A stretch of 64,000 nt of DNA from Pyricularia pennisetigena (lineage: Eukaryota; Ascomycota; Sordariomycetes; Magnaporthales; Pyriculariaceae), in NCBI RefSeq assembly GCF_004337985.1, contig NW_021940923.1:1261767-1325766 (forward strand). Reading direction: 5' to 3'. Positions 44,980 to 58,100 of this stretch are shown piece by piece (the first letter of the stretch is position 1; each line of letters begins with the position of its first letter). Both the position numbers and the translations under genes were made by a program. Below the pieces are notes generated by a model, which did not search any database, was not told where the DNA came from, and saw only the letters and a list, made by a program, of their open reading frames with translations.

Positions 44980-47900
44980 ATATTATTTAAAAACCATATT
45001 TTGATTTATTATATAATGGATATATAACGCGGTAATTACGAAAAGGTTAATCGCGTTAAACCCGTTTTTAAACCTTATTTTTTTCCGGATCCACGCACCT
45101 TTATTACCCTTTTTTATAACATTTAACATTAAACCTTTTTCCATATCCGGTAAATCCCGGGTAACGTTGTCGCCACCAAATTCCCGCGCCAAGTTGGCAA
45201 ATACGGTAAAATATATTATAAATATATTGGATAAAATATTTTTAAAAACGTATCCGTATTTGCATTATTTACCAATCGTTTATACCACGTATTGCCAAAA
45301 TTAATACAATATTTGTACTATCCATTCGCACCAAAATCCAAATATTGCGGTAAATAATATATAAAATAGCAGTTATATTTTTTAAAACCGGCGCGATATT
45401 TTATTTTTTATTATATTTTGCACATTTTTAACCCCGTATTTAACGTAAAATATTATTTACCCATTTAAAATAGTTTTTTCGGTGCAATCGATGGCCCGAT
45501 GTTTTAAAATACCGCGCCTGATTAATAAATAAAATGTACAATGTTTTCCGTCGACGCCGCCCCCGAAATAACGGTTTAGCAGGTCGGCCAACGTTTGCAC
45601 GGTAACGATAATACGATTTTTAATTTCGTTATAAACCGAAAGGATAACGTCGATATTAACGTTTTATTTTACGTAATTATTAAAACCGGGAGTAAAATTA
45701 ATTATAATTTGCGAAATCCTGGACGATGGATTACCGGGGCGTCCGGACGATCGTAAAATAAAATCCGATACGGTGGGAAAAATTAAAAACCCAAAAACTG
45801 TATTTGTCGAATACGTCGGCGTAACGTATCCCGGGGACGATAATCCCGCAATTTGCGCGGTATATCGTCGTATAATTATTAACCCGTTTTCGTTTATAAA
45901 AAAATTCTAAATAAAGGTCGATAAATGTATCCGTTTGGAAAATAGGTATTCACTTTTTTCCAAAGGTTTTTTCACCCCGTATTTCGCCGCAAACGTTATA
46001 GGGGTTATATATTTTAATACCACCACAATTATTTAAAAATTAGCATTTACCCGCAAACGTAAACCGTACCGTCGATTACGGCGGTTATATACCCGTAATA
46101 TATTTATTTGTATTTTTTTATATATTATTAAAAATTTCCGTTCCCGGTTAATATTAATTATATCCAACGTTACCGTACCCGCATTTGGCGTTTTTATCGT
46201 CGAAATGGCGGTTAAAAAATTCCCGGATATATTTCGAACGGTTAAATTCGGCGAGGTATTTGTCGCGAATTTGCAATTTTAAATTAATAAATACGCAGGT
46301 CGCCGGGTTTCGATTTTTTCCAACTTTGCCCCATTTTTATATTAAAAAATCCAAAAACCAGGCCCCGACGCGTACGATTAGGCGGACGTCCGGAATATTA
46401 ACTTTTTCGCCAAACGCGGTAATTGCGATTAAAAAACCCCCAAATTCGCGCCATTTATCGACGGCCGCCGGGTTAACGTCGCCCGAATAGTAAACGTTTA
46501 CATTAAATATATCGGCGTACGTCGTGCAATCGTTTTTCCTAATCGTATATATTATATTTTTACTTAAATTTAAACGTTTCGATATATTTTTTAAAACGGT
46601 ATATATATTATTTGTGGACGTTTATATATATTTGTAACGTAGGTTAAAACGGTTATTCGGAACCTATACCTGCTCCATTTTTAAACCGTTTAAACCCATT
46701 ATTTTAAATAATTTAACCGATTTGGATTTCGGTAAAAAACCGGTAAATATAACCAATTTGGAGGATAAAAAACGAATAACGCCGCCCAATTAACCTATAA
46801 CCGTTTTAAAGGCGTTTAACGTTAATATATTATGCATTTCGTCGATAATAACCCTATTAATTAATTTATCCGTACGGGCGACCGCGGCCCACGATTTCCA
46901 CAATACCGTACCCATAGTTTTTGGCGTTACGAAAACTACGTTTTTCGGGGATTCGGGCGTAATCGCGTTACGCCATATATAATAGGTAATATTTACCGCG
47001 GCGAGGCGTTTGGCGGTATTATTTTGCAAGGCCCGGAACGGTTGTACGAATATTATAATACCCGTCCTGTTCGCGACCGTAAGTAATATAAATACCAACG
47101 ATTTCCCATTATTTATCGGCGTTTTAATTAATGTCCTCCTTTTCGAATTGGTTACGGCCGCCAATATATTTTATTACCACGGTAATAATTTTACACCCGA
47201 TCCGAATATAATTTATATTATATCGTCGTCGATAACCCGTTTATTAATAATAAATTGGCGGTAAAATTATATAATTATTCGGTTATCGACGCTTTCGTTG
47301 GTAATAAATAAATGGATTTTACCGGTCGCGCTAATACCGAAAAATTCGTAATAATTAAACGATATTTGGAAAAAATCGTCGAACCGCGTACCGTTATCCT
47401 TTTCCCGCGCGTATACGTTAACGGCCGTTTCGTAAATCTAACCGTTTTACTTTTCGGCCAGCGCGTAAACCTTTTTCGGAAAAAATGCGCCCTCGATTGT
47501 AATAAAACGTTTAATTTACGTTTTAATAACGTAACGAAATTGTTATATATTTAATGCGCCATTGGTGCAAACGGCGGTACCGTTTTTCACTATTTTCGTC
47601 AAATATTCGTCGCCCACGGGGTACGGTTACCCAATTACGTTATAATTGCATACGTGGGAATTAATTTTCTTTTTACCGTTTAAGAATTTTTCGCATATTT
47701 CCGCAAACGGAACGATTACGGACGTCCACGCCGCAAATAATTACGCGGTTTTACGCGTATAAAACCGTTATACGGTTTTCCTAAATCGACCGCTGCAATA
47801 TATTTTAATTTAAACGTATTTAACCGCCAGCAACCCTTTATAATAAAATATATTGCGTTAACCGTTTCGTTCGCCGTTTTTAAATTGCAACCCGCATATT

Positions 47901-50300
47901 TCCGTACGTTTGGGCATTTATCCGCCCGTTAAATAAAGTATATAAACCTAATATTCGATAAATTTTTTATATAATTTTAGCTAAACGGACGTTTTGTTTA
48001 ACGAAATCGATAAATTAGCTTTTTATTTCGAACGTAAAGCGTCGTTTCCGTTTATCGTTTCGACCAAATATATCCGAACGCGAATAATTTATTCGTGGTT
48101 TTTTCGTATATTAAAAACGTACCACCGAAACAGGTTATTCGTCCTATCGTCGAAAACCTTCGACGGGTCCGGTATTTTATCGTTTAATACCTTTTTAAGG
48201 GAAAATCCACGGCCGGCAAATATTAAATTTTCGAAATAAAACCGGAACGTTTGGAAAACGTTACCGCACAGTTTGCGTATATGGGTTAAAATTACGCGGT
48301 TATTAAACGTTATTAATTTATTGTCGTTATTACCCGTCCAAAATACCCTAATTTCCCGTTCGGCGCTTTTTTTTAGGTCCGTTAATTTTAATTATGTAAA
48401 AAACGCCCACAATAAAGCGGTATTATGGGCGATAATTGCATTTAAACAAATAACCGAATTTATTTTTTTAACCAATTACGTTATTTAACCCGGTAATAGT
48501 CCTATATATATCGTTAATTTCGCCACGTCGCCGGATCGCAGCGATATTTACTAATATCGTTATTTTTATTAATTATATTCGAATTTACGCGATAATTACG
48601 TTAATTGGCGCACGGTATAAATCGTTACGACAATATTATATATATTACCAATTCCCTAATCGCCGAAATTACGATCGCCGAATTCGCAAAATGGTTTTAA
48701 ATTTTAAAACTAATACGGTTTATCGGTAATTTCGAAACGCAATTAACGCACGTATTAAAAATATTATATTCGACGTATTTTAATTATACCCGCCGGTAGG
48801 AACCGCGCGCGGTTATCGGGACGTTATAACGTATATTATATATAAAACCATTTTAACCACGCCGTTTAATGGATATCCGTAATTGTACGTTTCGTACTAT
48901 TTTTTACCGTTACGTCGAACGGCCGCGATAGTAAAATGGAACGGTATAACGGTTCGCTATTTTAATCCCGTAAATTTGCGATATAATATAACGTCCACGA
49001 ACCCGTATACGAACCTATTATTAATATTATCGTTTATAATATTAATTGCGCCCGCGGTAACCACCGTTTTATACGCGGCGCGTTTAAACGCCGATAATTT
49101 GTAACCGTACGCGGATTTTTTTCCCGTTTTTACCGTTTCCGCCACAAATCGGAATATATTATATTAATATTTAAAATATTTGGAAACGGTATTAATATTT
49201 ATAATAACCGAAAACGCACCCGTCGACCTTTCGAATTAATTTCGGCGGTCCAAATATTGGAGGACCAGGTAATTTTCGTCGCGTATATTAATTAACGACC
49301 TGCCCATTAACCGGTCGAAACCGGCGAACGCCGGAATTAGCGCCGCATTATATTATCCCGTTTTTAGCAAAAATACGATCCGGTCCAAAACGACGTTTTT
49401 ACCCGCGAACGTTTTTTCGAAATTTATTAAATCCAATAACGGGTTCGGGCCCATTTTGCAATCGTTTATTTTAATTTATTTATCGCCCGCGGTATTTTCG
49501 TTACCGCCCCCGCAAACCCGCGTTATTATAATTGTTAAAAATTCGTTTTCCGCCAGTTTTACGCGTTTTTTAACCCGGATAAAACCCCACGTTTTCGACC
49601 CCATTTTTATTTTTTATATTAATATTTTTTCGTAATTACCCGCCCGTTCGTGGTTATTATCAAAATGGATTTTAAAACGTTTTTTATCCCGGAACAAATA
49701 ATTATACGGAATATTTTTAAATTCCACCGCTATTATATATTTAAAACCGTCGAACGTCGGTAGGATAACGGTTAAATCGTACATTTTCTCGCGCGTCGCC
49801 AGCGGTACGAATTTCGTTAAATTTATATTTTTGGCCACCGTTAGTAGCGGACCGAAACGCTGCGCCACGTCGCGTTTTATCGCGGTAAACGTTTCGGAGG
49901 TGCCGGTATAAAACGGATATTTGTTAAAATATGCAATTACGTAAAAGGCGAAAAAAGGTATCCAGTTTTATATAAGGCGGTATTACACGTAGCGAAACCT
50001 ATTATATAGGTAAAATTAATCGTCCATATCGGCAGGGTTACGCGGTTTGTTTAACACGCCGTAACGACGCAATAACCTTTTAAAAACGGAATTTAAAATC
50101 GCATTACGCTATAAACGCCTATAGTTAGCCACCGGTAATCCGGAATTTTACAAAATTAAATAATACAAAAACGGAACGCCAAATTCGCAATATTTAAACC
50201 GTTACCAATATATAAAAACGTTTAATCGATATAATTGGTAATATTATAATAATTTTACCAGTACCCGGATTCGAAAAAATGGACTTTTTTCCCAAAATAC
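44980..50300 (-). pseudogene. RecQ-family helicase relic, telomere-linked-helicase-like (copy 1)
   Basis: The minus strand is coding-like throughout. Walker A reads NNGKSLVF at about 47090-47107, followed by GIIIFVQPFRALQ (motif Ia), VVFVTPKTMG and VIIDEMHNIL (DEAH box, about 46825-46850). Motif VI near 46320 is destroyed. Upstream segments match copy 2: DLTVILPTFDGF near 49780 and KMGSKTWGF near 49610. A downstream conserved block reads DNVTRDLPDMEKG near 45150. RecQ enzymes unwind DNA 3'-5'. Subtelomeric members in fungi are called telomere-linked helicases. RIP stops and frame changes make this inactive. Boundaries are approximate, and more minus-strand coding-like sequence continues to about 43950. 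Confidence 0.78.
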
Positions 50301-51489
50301 CGAAATTCCCGCGTTCCGCTAATTTATAAAATTAAGTAACGAAAAAATAATTAAAATAAAATAGTAAAAAATATTAAAATAAATTAAAATATAATAAAGT
50401 GAAAAACGTAAACGTCGATAAAAAAATGTATTAATTTTGCGATTTCGGCGATCGTAGCATATACGCACAAACGAAATCGTTATAATACCGCGGTTACGTG
50501 CGCGATCGACCCACTAAAACCCCGCATACGTTAACTTTTTTTCGACGTTATTCGTTAATAAACGTAAACCGCAGCTATGGGTCCAAATATTAACCGTTTA
50601 AAAACCCAATATTAACACCACCGGATATTAATCGCCGATTTCGCCGTCGCGGGCAAACGAAAAATTACGTTAACCGTAACCTTCGCGAATGGGTGGTGGT
50701 ATTACGTACCTAACGACGACCCGGATCGTGGTAAAATAAAATTGTAAAATCGAATTCGCAAAATCGGTTTAAATAACGCCGTGGGTTATAAAAATTTAAA
50801 TTCGGGATCCCAACCCCGAAACCGGCGACGAAAAAAGGCCCTATTTATAAATATAAAATCGAATACAAACGCCGGTGGATACCGGTAAAAAAACCTCACC
50901 GATTTGGACCCACCCGAAAAATATAAAAACCGTTTTTTCACCATTTCGCCCTTTTTCCCTCCAACCCTCCCGACAACTTTTTTTTTCTTTTTTTGGTAGT
51001 TTTTCGCACTATTATTTTTTTTGTTTTGCTTTTTATTTGCATTTTTATATAAATTACGATCGCCGACCTTATAATATACGTTTAATTATTAATTCCTGCT
51101 TTTATTTTATTTAACGCTTTTATTTTTAACGTTTATTCATTTTGTAAACCCCGAACTGCTGGTATACGCTAAATTTAATAAATCAAAATTACAAAATCCA
51201 TAAACCTTACCGTTAAAAACATTACTAATACGATTTTACGTCGCGGATTTTATAATATTAATAAATGTAATTATTCCTATTTTCGTTTGCATTTTATTAA
51301 TTTGGTTTTTTAATATTTCCTACCGCGCGTCGCATTAACAAATCGTTTTTTGGACTATTAAATTTTCGTTAGTTTTAAACGTTATTATATATATTATATC
51401 GTTGCATTTAAAGAATTGGTTACAATAATCGCAACTATATATAATATTTAATATAATTTTACAATTTAGCACCACCGGTATATTAATAT

Positions 51490-53264
51490 ATATTATACCG
51501 CCCAGGAAAAGCACCGGTAAAACCACCGCGGCATATACGTCGGATTAAAACTGCATACCCCATATATATTAATATACGTATAAATACCGTCCGTTGGACG
51601 AAATGTAAAAGTATATGCACCGCGATTGGTACGATAACGATAATACCCAATAAACGGAATACCCCGGATATAATAATTCGAACCCTGTTAAAATAGCGGT
51701 ACTGCGTAAAACGACCATTATATAAACCACCGCCCTACGGGGGTTTAATATTATCGCGGGTTACCATTTTATATTCGAATTTAAACGCGACGTGGTAAAA
51801 CCCAACGGATTCCTTAAATCTTTTATAAAATGGAAAACGCCTACCATTATTACGTTTTTTTATACGTTTAAAAGTAAATATTACGCGTTTATTATATCGT
51901 CGCGGTAATACCAAAAATCGGCGATTAACGACCTCGTGGCGTGCAATTAACAACTAATAATAATTTACGCATTAAATACCCGTTTATTATATAATTTTAT
52001 AATATTAAAAAAAATTAAATTCCATTATAAAAAGGTTAAAACCTTAAAATATAAAATAATACCCCGTATAATCGAAACCCTCGCCCATAAAGCACAACCC
52101 GGATTCGTAACGGCGTTTAACCGCATTAGTAAAGGCCAACCTTTACCCGCCGAACCGTATATTGCAACGTTTAATATGGTAATGGTGCAGGGTTATAATA
52201 ATAAAATTTGCATAAAAAGTACAATTATTTTATACGCCTGCTACGTATTTAATAATATACGTAAAAATTACATTATCCGCAAAAATAACCTAACGGATTA
52301 CCCATTTTTTTTCCACAAACAGGGCGACGAAAGCGAATTTAATAATACGAACATTGGCGACTTTATCCTCGGTTTTACCTTTTATTAATAAATTATAACG
52401 ATATATATTGTCGTTAATTTCCTAACCGGCAGGTTTAAACTGGTTATCGGTAATATCCCCCCCCCGCGAAAATTTCGTTTATATATTCGAAACCACCGAA
52501 GCTACCCTCGGCCGCGTCGCTAAAAAAACCCAATTAAATAACGACGACGCGCGCCGGTTTTTATTATTTAACCGCAAATTCGAGGAAATAACCGCGCACC
52601 GGATTATAAATCCAAAAAACCTAACGGGTATCCTAAATAAATTTCGATTCGTTACCGGCGAAAACCCCGGCGATAACGCAAATATATATAAACGGTGATT
52701 AAAACGATAAATTTATTTGGTCGACGTCGCCCCTAATATAATAACCGGTTATAAAATTATAAAAGGATCCAAAAGCGAAATAGGGTTTAAAAAACAAATG
52801 GACGCCGATACGTTCGCGCTATTTATCGGTAATATTTAAAACCAATTCCCGGATCCCAAATTAACGGAATTCGGTAATATAAAAACCCGCGCGTTCCTAA
52901 TTACCGTATTAAAAAACGAATTCGACAATTTTATTAACGCGTAGGGCGATTTTATATAAAAATTAGTAAAAAATAATATAGCGGCCGACGATATTTTTAT
53001 AAAAACTGACGCCGTCGACCAGGTTACCAAATTTAGCAAAATTTTATTCGTTAGCAATTATTTTATTTACGCCACCTTTTTTCGGAATACGGACCCCATT
53101 AACGCGATACGGTAGTTCGGATTTAACCCCGCCGACGAAAATTTTAATTTAAACTAATAAAATATATTTGTCGAAACCGGCGAAATGGTAAACGACGGTA
53201 TTAAAATAACCAAATCGGTGCGGTTTAAATTATATTAAATTTATAATAAATATTACCCCATTAC
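51490..53264 (+). pseudogene. SNF2-like protein relic, N-terminal part (copy 1), truncated
   Basis: It matches the plus-strand frame of copy 2 (61640 onward), with the open stretch 52176-52388 (YPFFFHKQGDESEFNN) and the same conserved region after it (ARRFLLFNRKFEEITAHRI near 52550). It stops at 53264, before the ATPase motifs, because copy 2 begins there. RIP stops and a frame slip near 52460 (extra C in a C run) occur. Confidence 0.7.
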
Positions 53265-53283
53265 CCTTGTATTCTATGTACGG

Positions 53284-53303
53284 TGACTTACATATGTAAG
53301 TCA
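53284..53303. repeat. 20-bp perfect palindrome at the start of unit copy 2
   Basis: TGACTTACATATGTAAGTCA, identical to 43179-43198. Confidence 0.9.
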
Positions 53304-53368
53304 ACGTGTTTTATTTTGCCGCACATCCCCAAATCTAACCCAATTTGGCTAATGTGGTTAACCCATTT

Positions 53369-53620
53369 GGACTTACATCTTAAATTAATAACTTATATCC
53401 CATCCCATTTGGATTTACATGTTAACGGGTGGATTTACATCCCATTTCATATGGACTTACATGTCAGCGGGTGGATTTACATCCTTTCCCATATGGATTT
53501 ACATATTAGCGGGTGGATTTACATCCTTTCCTATATGGATTTACATATTAGCGGGTGGATTTATATCCCATCCTATATGGATTTACATATTAGCGGGTGG
53601 ATTTATATCCCTTTTATTTA
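53369..53620. repeat. 42-bp minisatellite, 6 units (copy 2)
   Basis: Units at 53369, 53411, 53453, 53495, 53537 and 53579. Two plus-strand frames stay open through it (53283-53717 and 53419-53922) as 14-residue repeats. Whether either is a real protein is unknown; the second continues as an uninterrupted frame past the repeats to 53922. Confidence 0.9.
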
Positions 53621-55149
53621 CCGCATTTTCCCAACCCATGCCATTAACCAACCGACGTTGCCGTATATCCATATACCGTACCGTTACCCAATTTTACGAA
53701 CGTCCAGACGCTTATAAGATTGGACCAATACCATACGCACCACATTACAAACAGTTTCCAACCCCACCCATTTTATTAATATACCGTATACCCGACGAAA
53801 TTGCAATACCTCCACCCGCCCTACGTTTATTTAATATTATAAATATCGCGACGTTTACAACGTTAATTAAGCATTATAAGCATTGCAAAACACATTATAT
53901 TCGATACCGTCCGAATTATTAATATAACGGCGCATTTAGCCGTTGGATTAACATATATTTTTAAAAAACGACATCCCCACTATCGCCTATTACGAAACCA
54001 TATTATATACGCATTAAAACTTTAACCCATACGTATGCCGTAAAATATCGTAATATGTCGACCACCGCGGCCTTTATAAGGTTAAATAAATAACACGTTA
54101 ACAATTAAACCATTCATATATAAATTTCAACTTTTTATAATTTAATATATTTTTTTTATTTTCCACATATTGCTATATATATATTAATTACCTACAAACC
54201 CCTACACGATTATAATTAACCCAGTAAACCAAAAATACAGCAGGCGTTGTTTTTAATCCCCAAATTATACCGTTTAATATTTATTTACGTTACCCCTTTC
54301 CAAAATACGCCGTATTTCGCGTCATCGCATTATTATATGTAACAGGATTTTCTCCATTTATAACCCAAAAATCCCCCGCATATATATAACGTATATAATT
54401 TTATTTTTATAAAAATCGCCGTTTTAATAGTAAAATGTAAATGCTATAGCAATTATATCCCCTATATTCCTAATTGCCGAACATTTTTATATATAATAAA
54501 AAATTTTAATTTATTAATAATCGCGACGTTAACCTTATATCCCAACCGTAACCAGCATAAAACCTTATATACCGCACGCATTATATAAATTCCCCATACC
54601 AACAAAATTATTAGGTAAATTCCATAATATTACAAATATTTAAATACGAAATGCGTCCAACGCTATATAATTTAATGGGTTATAATAAAACCATTTATAC
54701 GTAAATTAATTCCAATTTGCGGATATAGCGACATTTCCATACCCGGCCAGACCACGTTAAACTAATACCGCCCTTATTACCTGCGTAACGCAAAATAATA
54801 AATATAACGTAAATTCGCTTTCGGGTGGTATCGTTAATTTTATACAAATAAATAACCAACGTAAACAAAAAAAAATTATCGAACGTTTAAAAAAAAAAAT
54901 ATTAAATATTAAACGATTCCGCATTTATTTTGCAAATTTAAAAAGTGTTTATTTAAATACCATTTAAATTAAATTTAAATTTTACGCAACGCCAATACGG
55001 ATTTTTATCCTGTTTTAACATAATTAACTAATTTTTAAAATACGTCCAAAAATTTTTATAATATCCCGACCCGTCCAACCACTCCAATTTTTAACGATAA
55101 AAATAATTGGACGAACTCCCTATCCCTAATATTATTTAAAAACCATATT

Positions 55150-58100
55150 TTAATCCATTATATAATGGATATATAGCGCGGTAACCACGAAAAAGTTAAT
55201 CGCGTTAAACCCGTTTTTAAACCTCACTTTTTTCCGGATCCACGCACCCCTATTACCCTTTTTTATAGCATTTAATACCAAATTTTTTTCCATATCCGGT
55301 AAATCCCGGGTAACGTTATCGCTACCAAATTCCCGCGCCAAATTGGTAAACACGGCAGGATACGCTATAAATATGTTAAATAAAATATTTTTAAAAACGT
55401 ATCCGTATTTGCATTACCCATTAGGTCGTTTATACCACGCGTTACCAAAACCAGTACGATATTCGTATTATTTATTCGCACCAAAATCCAAATATTGCGG
55501 CAAATAATATATAAAGTAACAGCTGTATTTTTTAAAACCGGCGCGCGATATTTTATTTTTTATTATATTTTGCACACTTTTAACCCCGTATTTAGCGTAA
55601 AACATTATTTACCCATTTAAAATAGTTTTTTCGGTATAATCGATGGCCCGATATTTTAAGGCACCGCGCCCAATTAATAAATAAAATGCACAGTTTTTTC
55701 CGTCGACGCCGCCCCCGAAATGGCGGTCCAGCAGGTCGGCCAACGTTTGCACGGTAACGATAATGCGATTTTTAATTTCGTTATAAACCGAAAAAATAAC
55801 GTCGATATTAACGTTTTGTTTTACGTAATTACCGAAACCGGGAGTAAAACTAATTATAACCTGCGAAATCCTGGACGATGGATTACCGGGGCGTCCGGAC
55901 GATCGTAAAATAAAATCCGATACGGCGGGAAAAATTAAAAACCCAAAAATTGCGTTCGTCGAATGCGTCGGCGTAACGTATCCCGGGGACGATAATCCCG
56001 CAATTCGCGCGGTATATCGTCGTATAATTATTAACCCGTTTTCGCCCATAAAAAAATTCGAAATAAAGGTTAATAAATATATCCGTTTGGAAAACAGGTA
56101 TTTATTTTTTTCCAAAGGCTTTTTCGCCTCGTATTTCGCCGCAAGCGTTATAAGGGCTATATATTTTAATATTACCACAATTACCCAAAAATTAATATTT
56201 ACCCGCAAACGTAAACCGTACCGTCGACCACGGCGGCCATATACCCGTGGTAAATTTATTTGTATTTTTTTATATATTGTTAAAAATTTTTACTCCCGGT
56301 TAATATCGATTATATCCAACGTTACCGTACCCGCATTTGGCGTTTTTATCGTCGAAATAACGGTTAAAAAATTCCCGGATATATTCGGAACGGCCAAATT
56401 CGGCGAAATATTTGTCGCGAATTTGTAATTTTAAATCGATAAATACGCAAATCGCCGGATTCCGATCCCTCCCAATTTTACCCTATTCCTGCACCAAAAA
56501 ATCTAAAAACCAAACCCCGACGTACACGACCAAACGGACGTCCGGGATATTAACCTTTTCGCCAAACGCGGTAATTGCAATTAAAAAACCCCCAAATTCG
56601 CGCTATTTATCGACGGCCGCCGGGTTAACGTCGCCCGAATAATAGGTGTTTACGCCAAATATATTGGCGTACGTCGTGCAGTCGTTTTTTTTGATCGTAT
56701 ATATTATATTTTTACCCAGATTTAAACGTTTCGATATACCTTTTAAAACGGTATATATATTACCTATAGACGTTTATATATATTTGTAACGCAGGTTAAA
56801 ACGGTTATTCGGAATTTATACCTGCTCCATTTTTAAACCGTTTAAACCTATTATTTTAAATAATATACCCGATTTGGATTTCGGTAAAAAACCGGTAAAT
56901 ATAACCAATTTGGAGGATAAAAAACGAATGGCGCCGTTTAATCGACCTATAACCGTTTTAAAAACGTTTAACGTTAATACGTTATACATTTCGTCGATAA
57001 CGATTTTATCGATTAATTTATCCGTACGGGCGACCGCGGCCCATAATTTCCACGATACCGTACCCATAGTTTTTAACGTTACGAAAACTACGTTTTTCGG
57101 GGATTCGGGCGCAATCGCGTTACGCCATATATAATGGGTAATATTTACCGCGGCGAAACGTTTGGCGGTATCGTTTTACAGGGCCCGGAGCGGTTGCACG
57201 AATATTATAATACCCGTTTTATTCGCGACCGTAGGCAATATAAATACCAACGATTTCCCACCATTTATCGGCGTTTTAATTAACGTCCTTTTTTTCGAAT
57301 TGGTCGCGGCCGCCAATATATCTTATTACCACGGTAGCAATTTTGCACCCGATCCGAATATAATTTGTATTACGTCGTCGTCGATAACCCGTTTATTAAC
57401 CATAAATTGGCGGTAAAATTAAATAATCGTTCGGTTATCGACGCCCTCGTTAATAATAAATAAATGGATTTTACCGGTCGCGCTAATACCGAAAAATTTA
57501 TAGTAATTAAACGATATTTGGAAAAAATCGTCGAACCGCGTACCGTTATTTTTTTCCCGCGCGTATACGTTAACGGCCGTTTCGTAAATATAACCGTTTT
57601 ATTTTTCGGCCAACGCGTGGGCTTTTTTCGGAAAAAATACGCTTTTAATCGTAATAAAACGTTTAACCCACGCCTTAATAACGTAACGAAACTGTTATAT
57701 ATTTAACGCGCCATTAGTGCAAACGGCGGTACCGTTTCTCACCATTTTCGTCAAATATTCGTCGCCTACGGGGTACGGTTACCTAACTACGTTATAATTG
57801 CATACGTGGGAATTGGTTTTCCTTTTACCGCCTAATAACCTTTCGTATATTTCCGCAAACAGAACGATTACGGACGTCCACACCGCAAATAATTACGCGG
57901 TTTTACGCGTATAAAACCGTTATACGGCCTTCCTAAATCGCCCGTTACGATATATTTTAATTTAAACGTATTTAACCGCTAATAGCCCTTTATAATAAAA
58001 TACGTTACGTTAACCGTTCCGTTCGCCGTTTTTAAATTGCAACCCGCACATTTCCGTACGTTTGGGCACCTATCCGCCCGTTAAATAAAATACGTAAATT

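Larger units (their letters stand above)
43160..53264. mobile_element. RecQ/SNF2 repeat unit, copy 1 (right end truncated)
   Basis: It starts CCTTGTATTCTATGTACGG, the same terminus as copy 2 at 53265. The two copies stay collinear at an offset of 10,105 bp, rising to about 10,150 bp after an extra minisatellite unit. Copy 1 ends at 53264 inside the SNF2-like frame, where copy 2 starts. Both are RIP-mutated, and differences between them are mostly C/T and G/A. Whether the unit is a mobile element or a duplicated subtelomeric segment is not settled. Confidence 0.85.

Noticed and set aside
43264..53620. 42-bp arrays as CRISPR
   Set aside because: Units are contiguous tandem repeats without unique spacers, in a eukaryotic genome.
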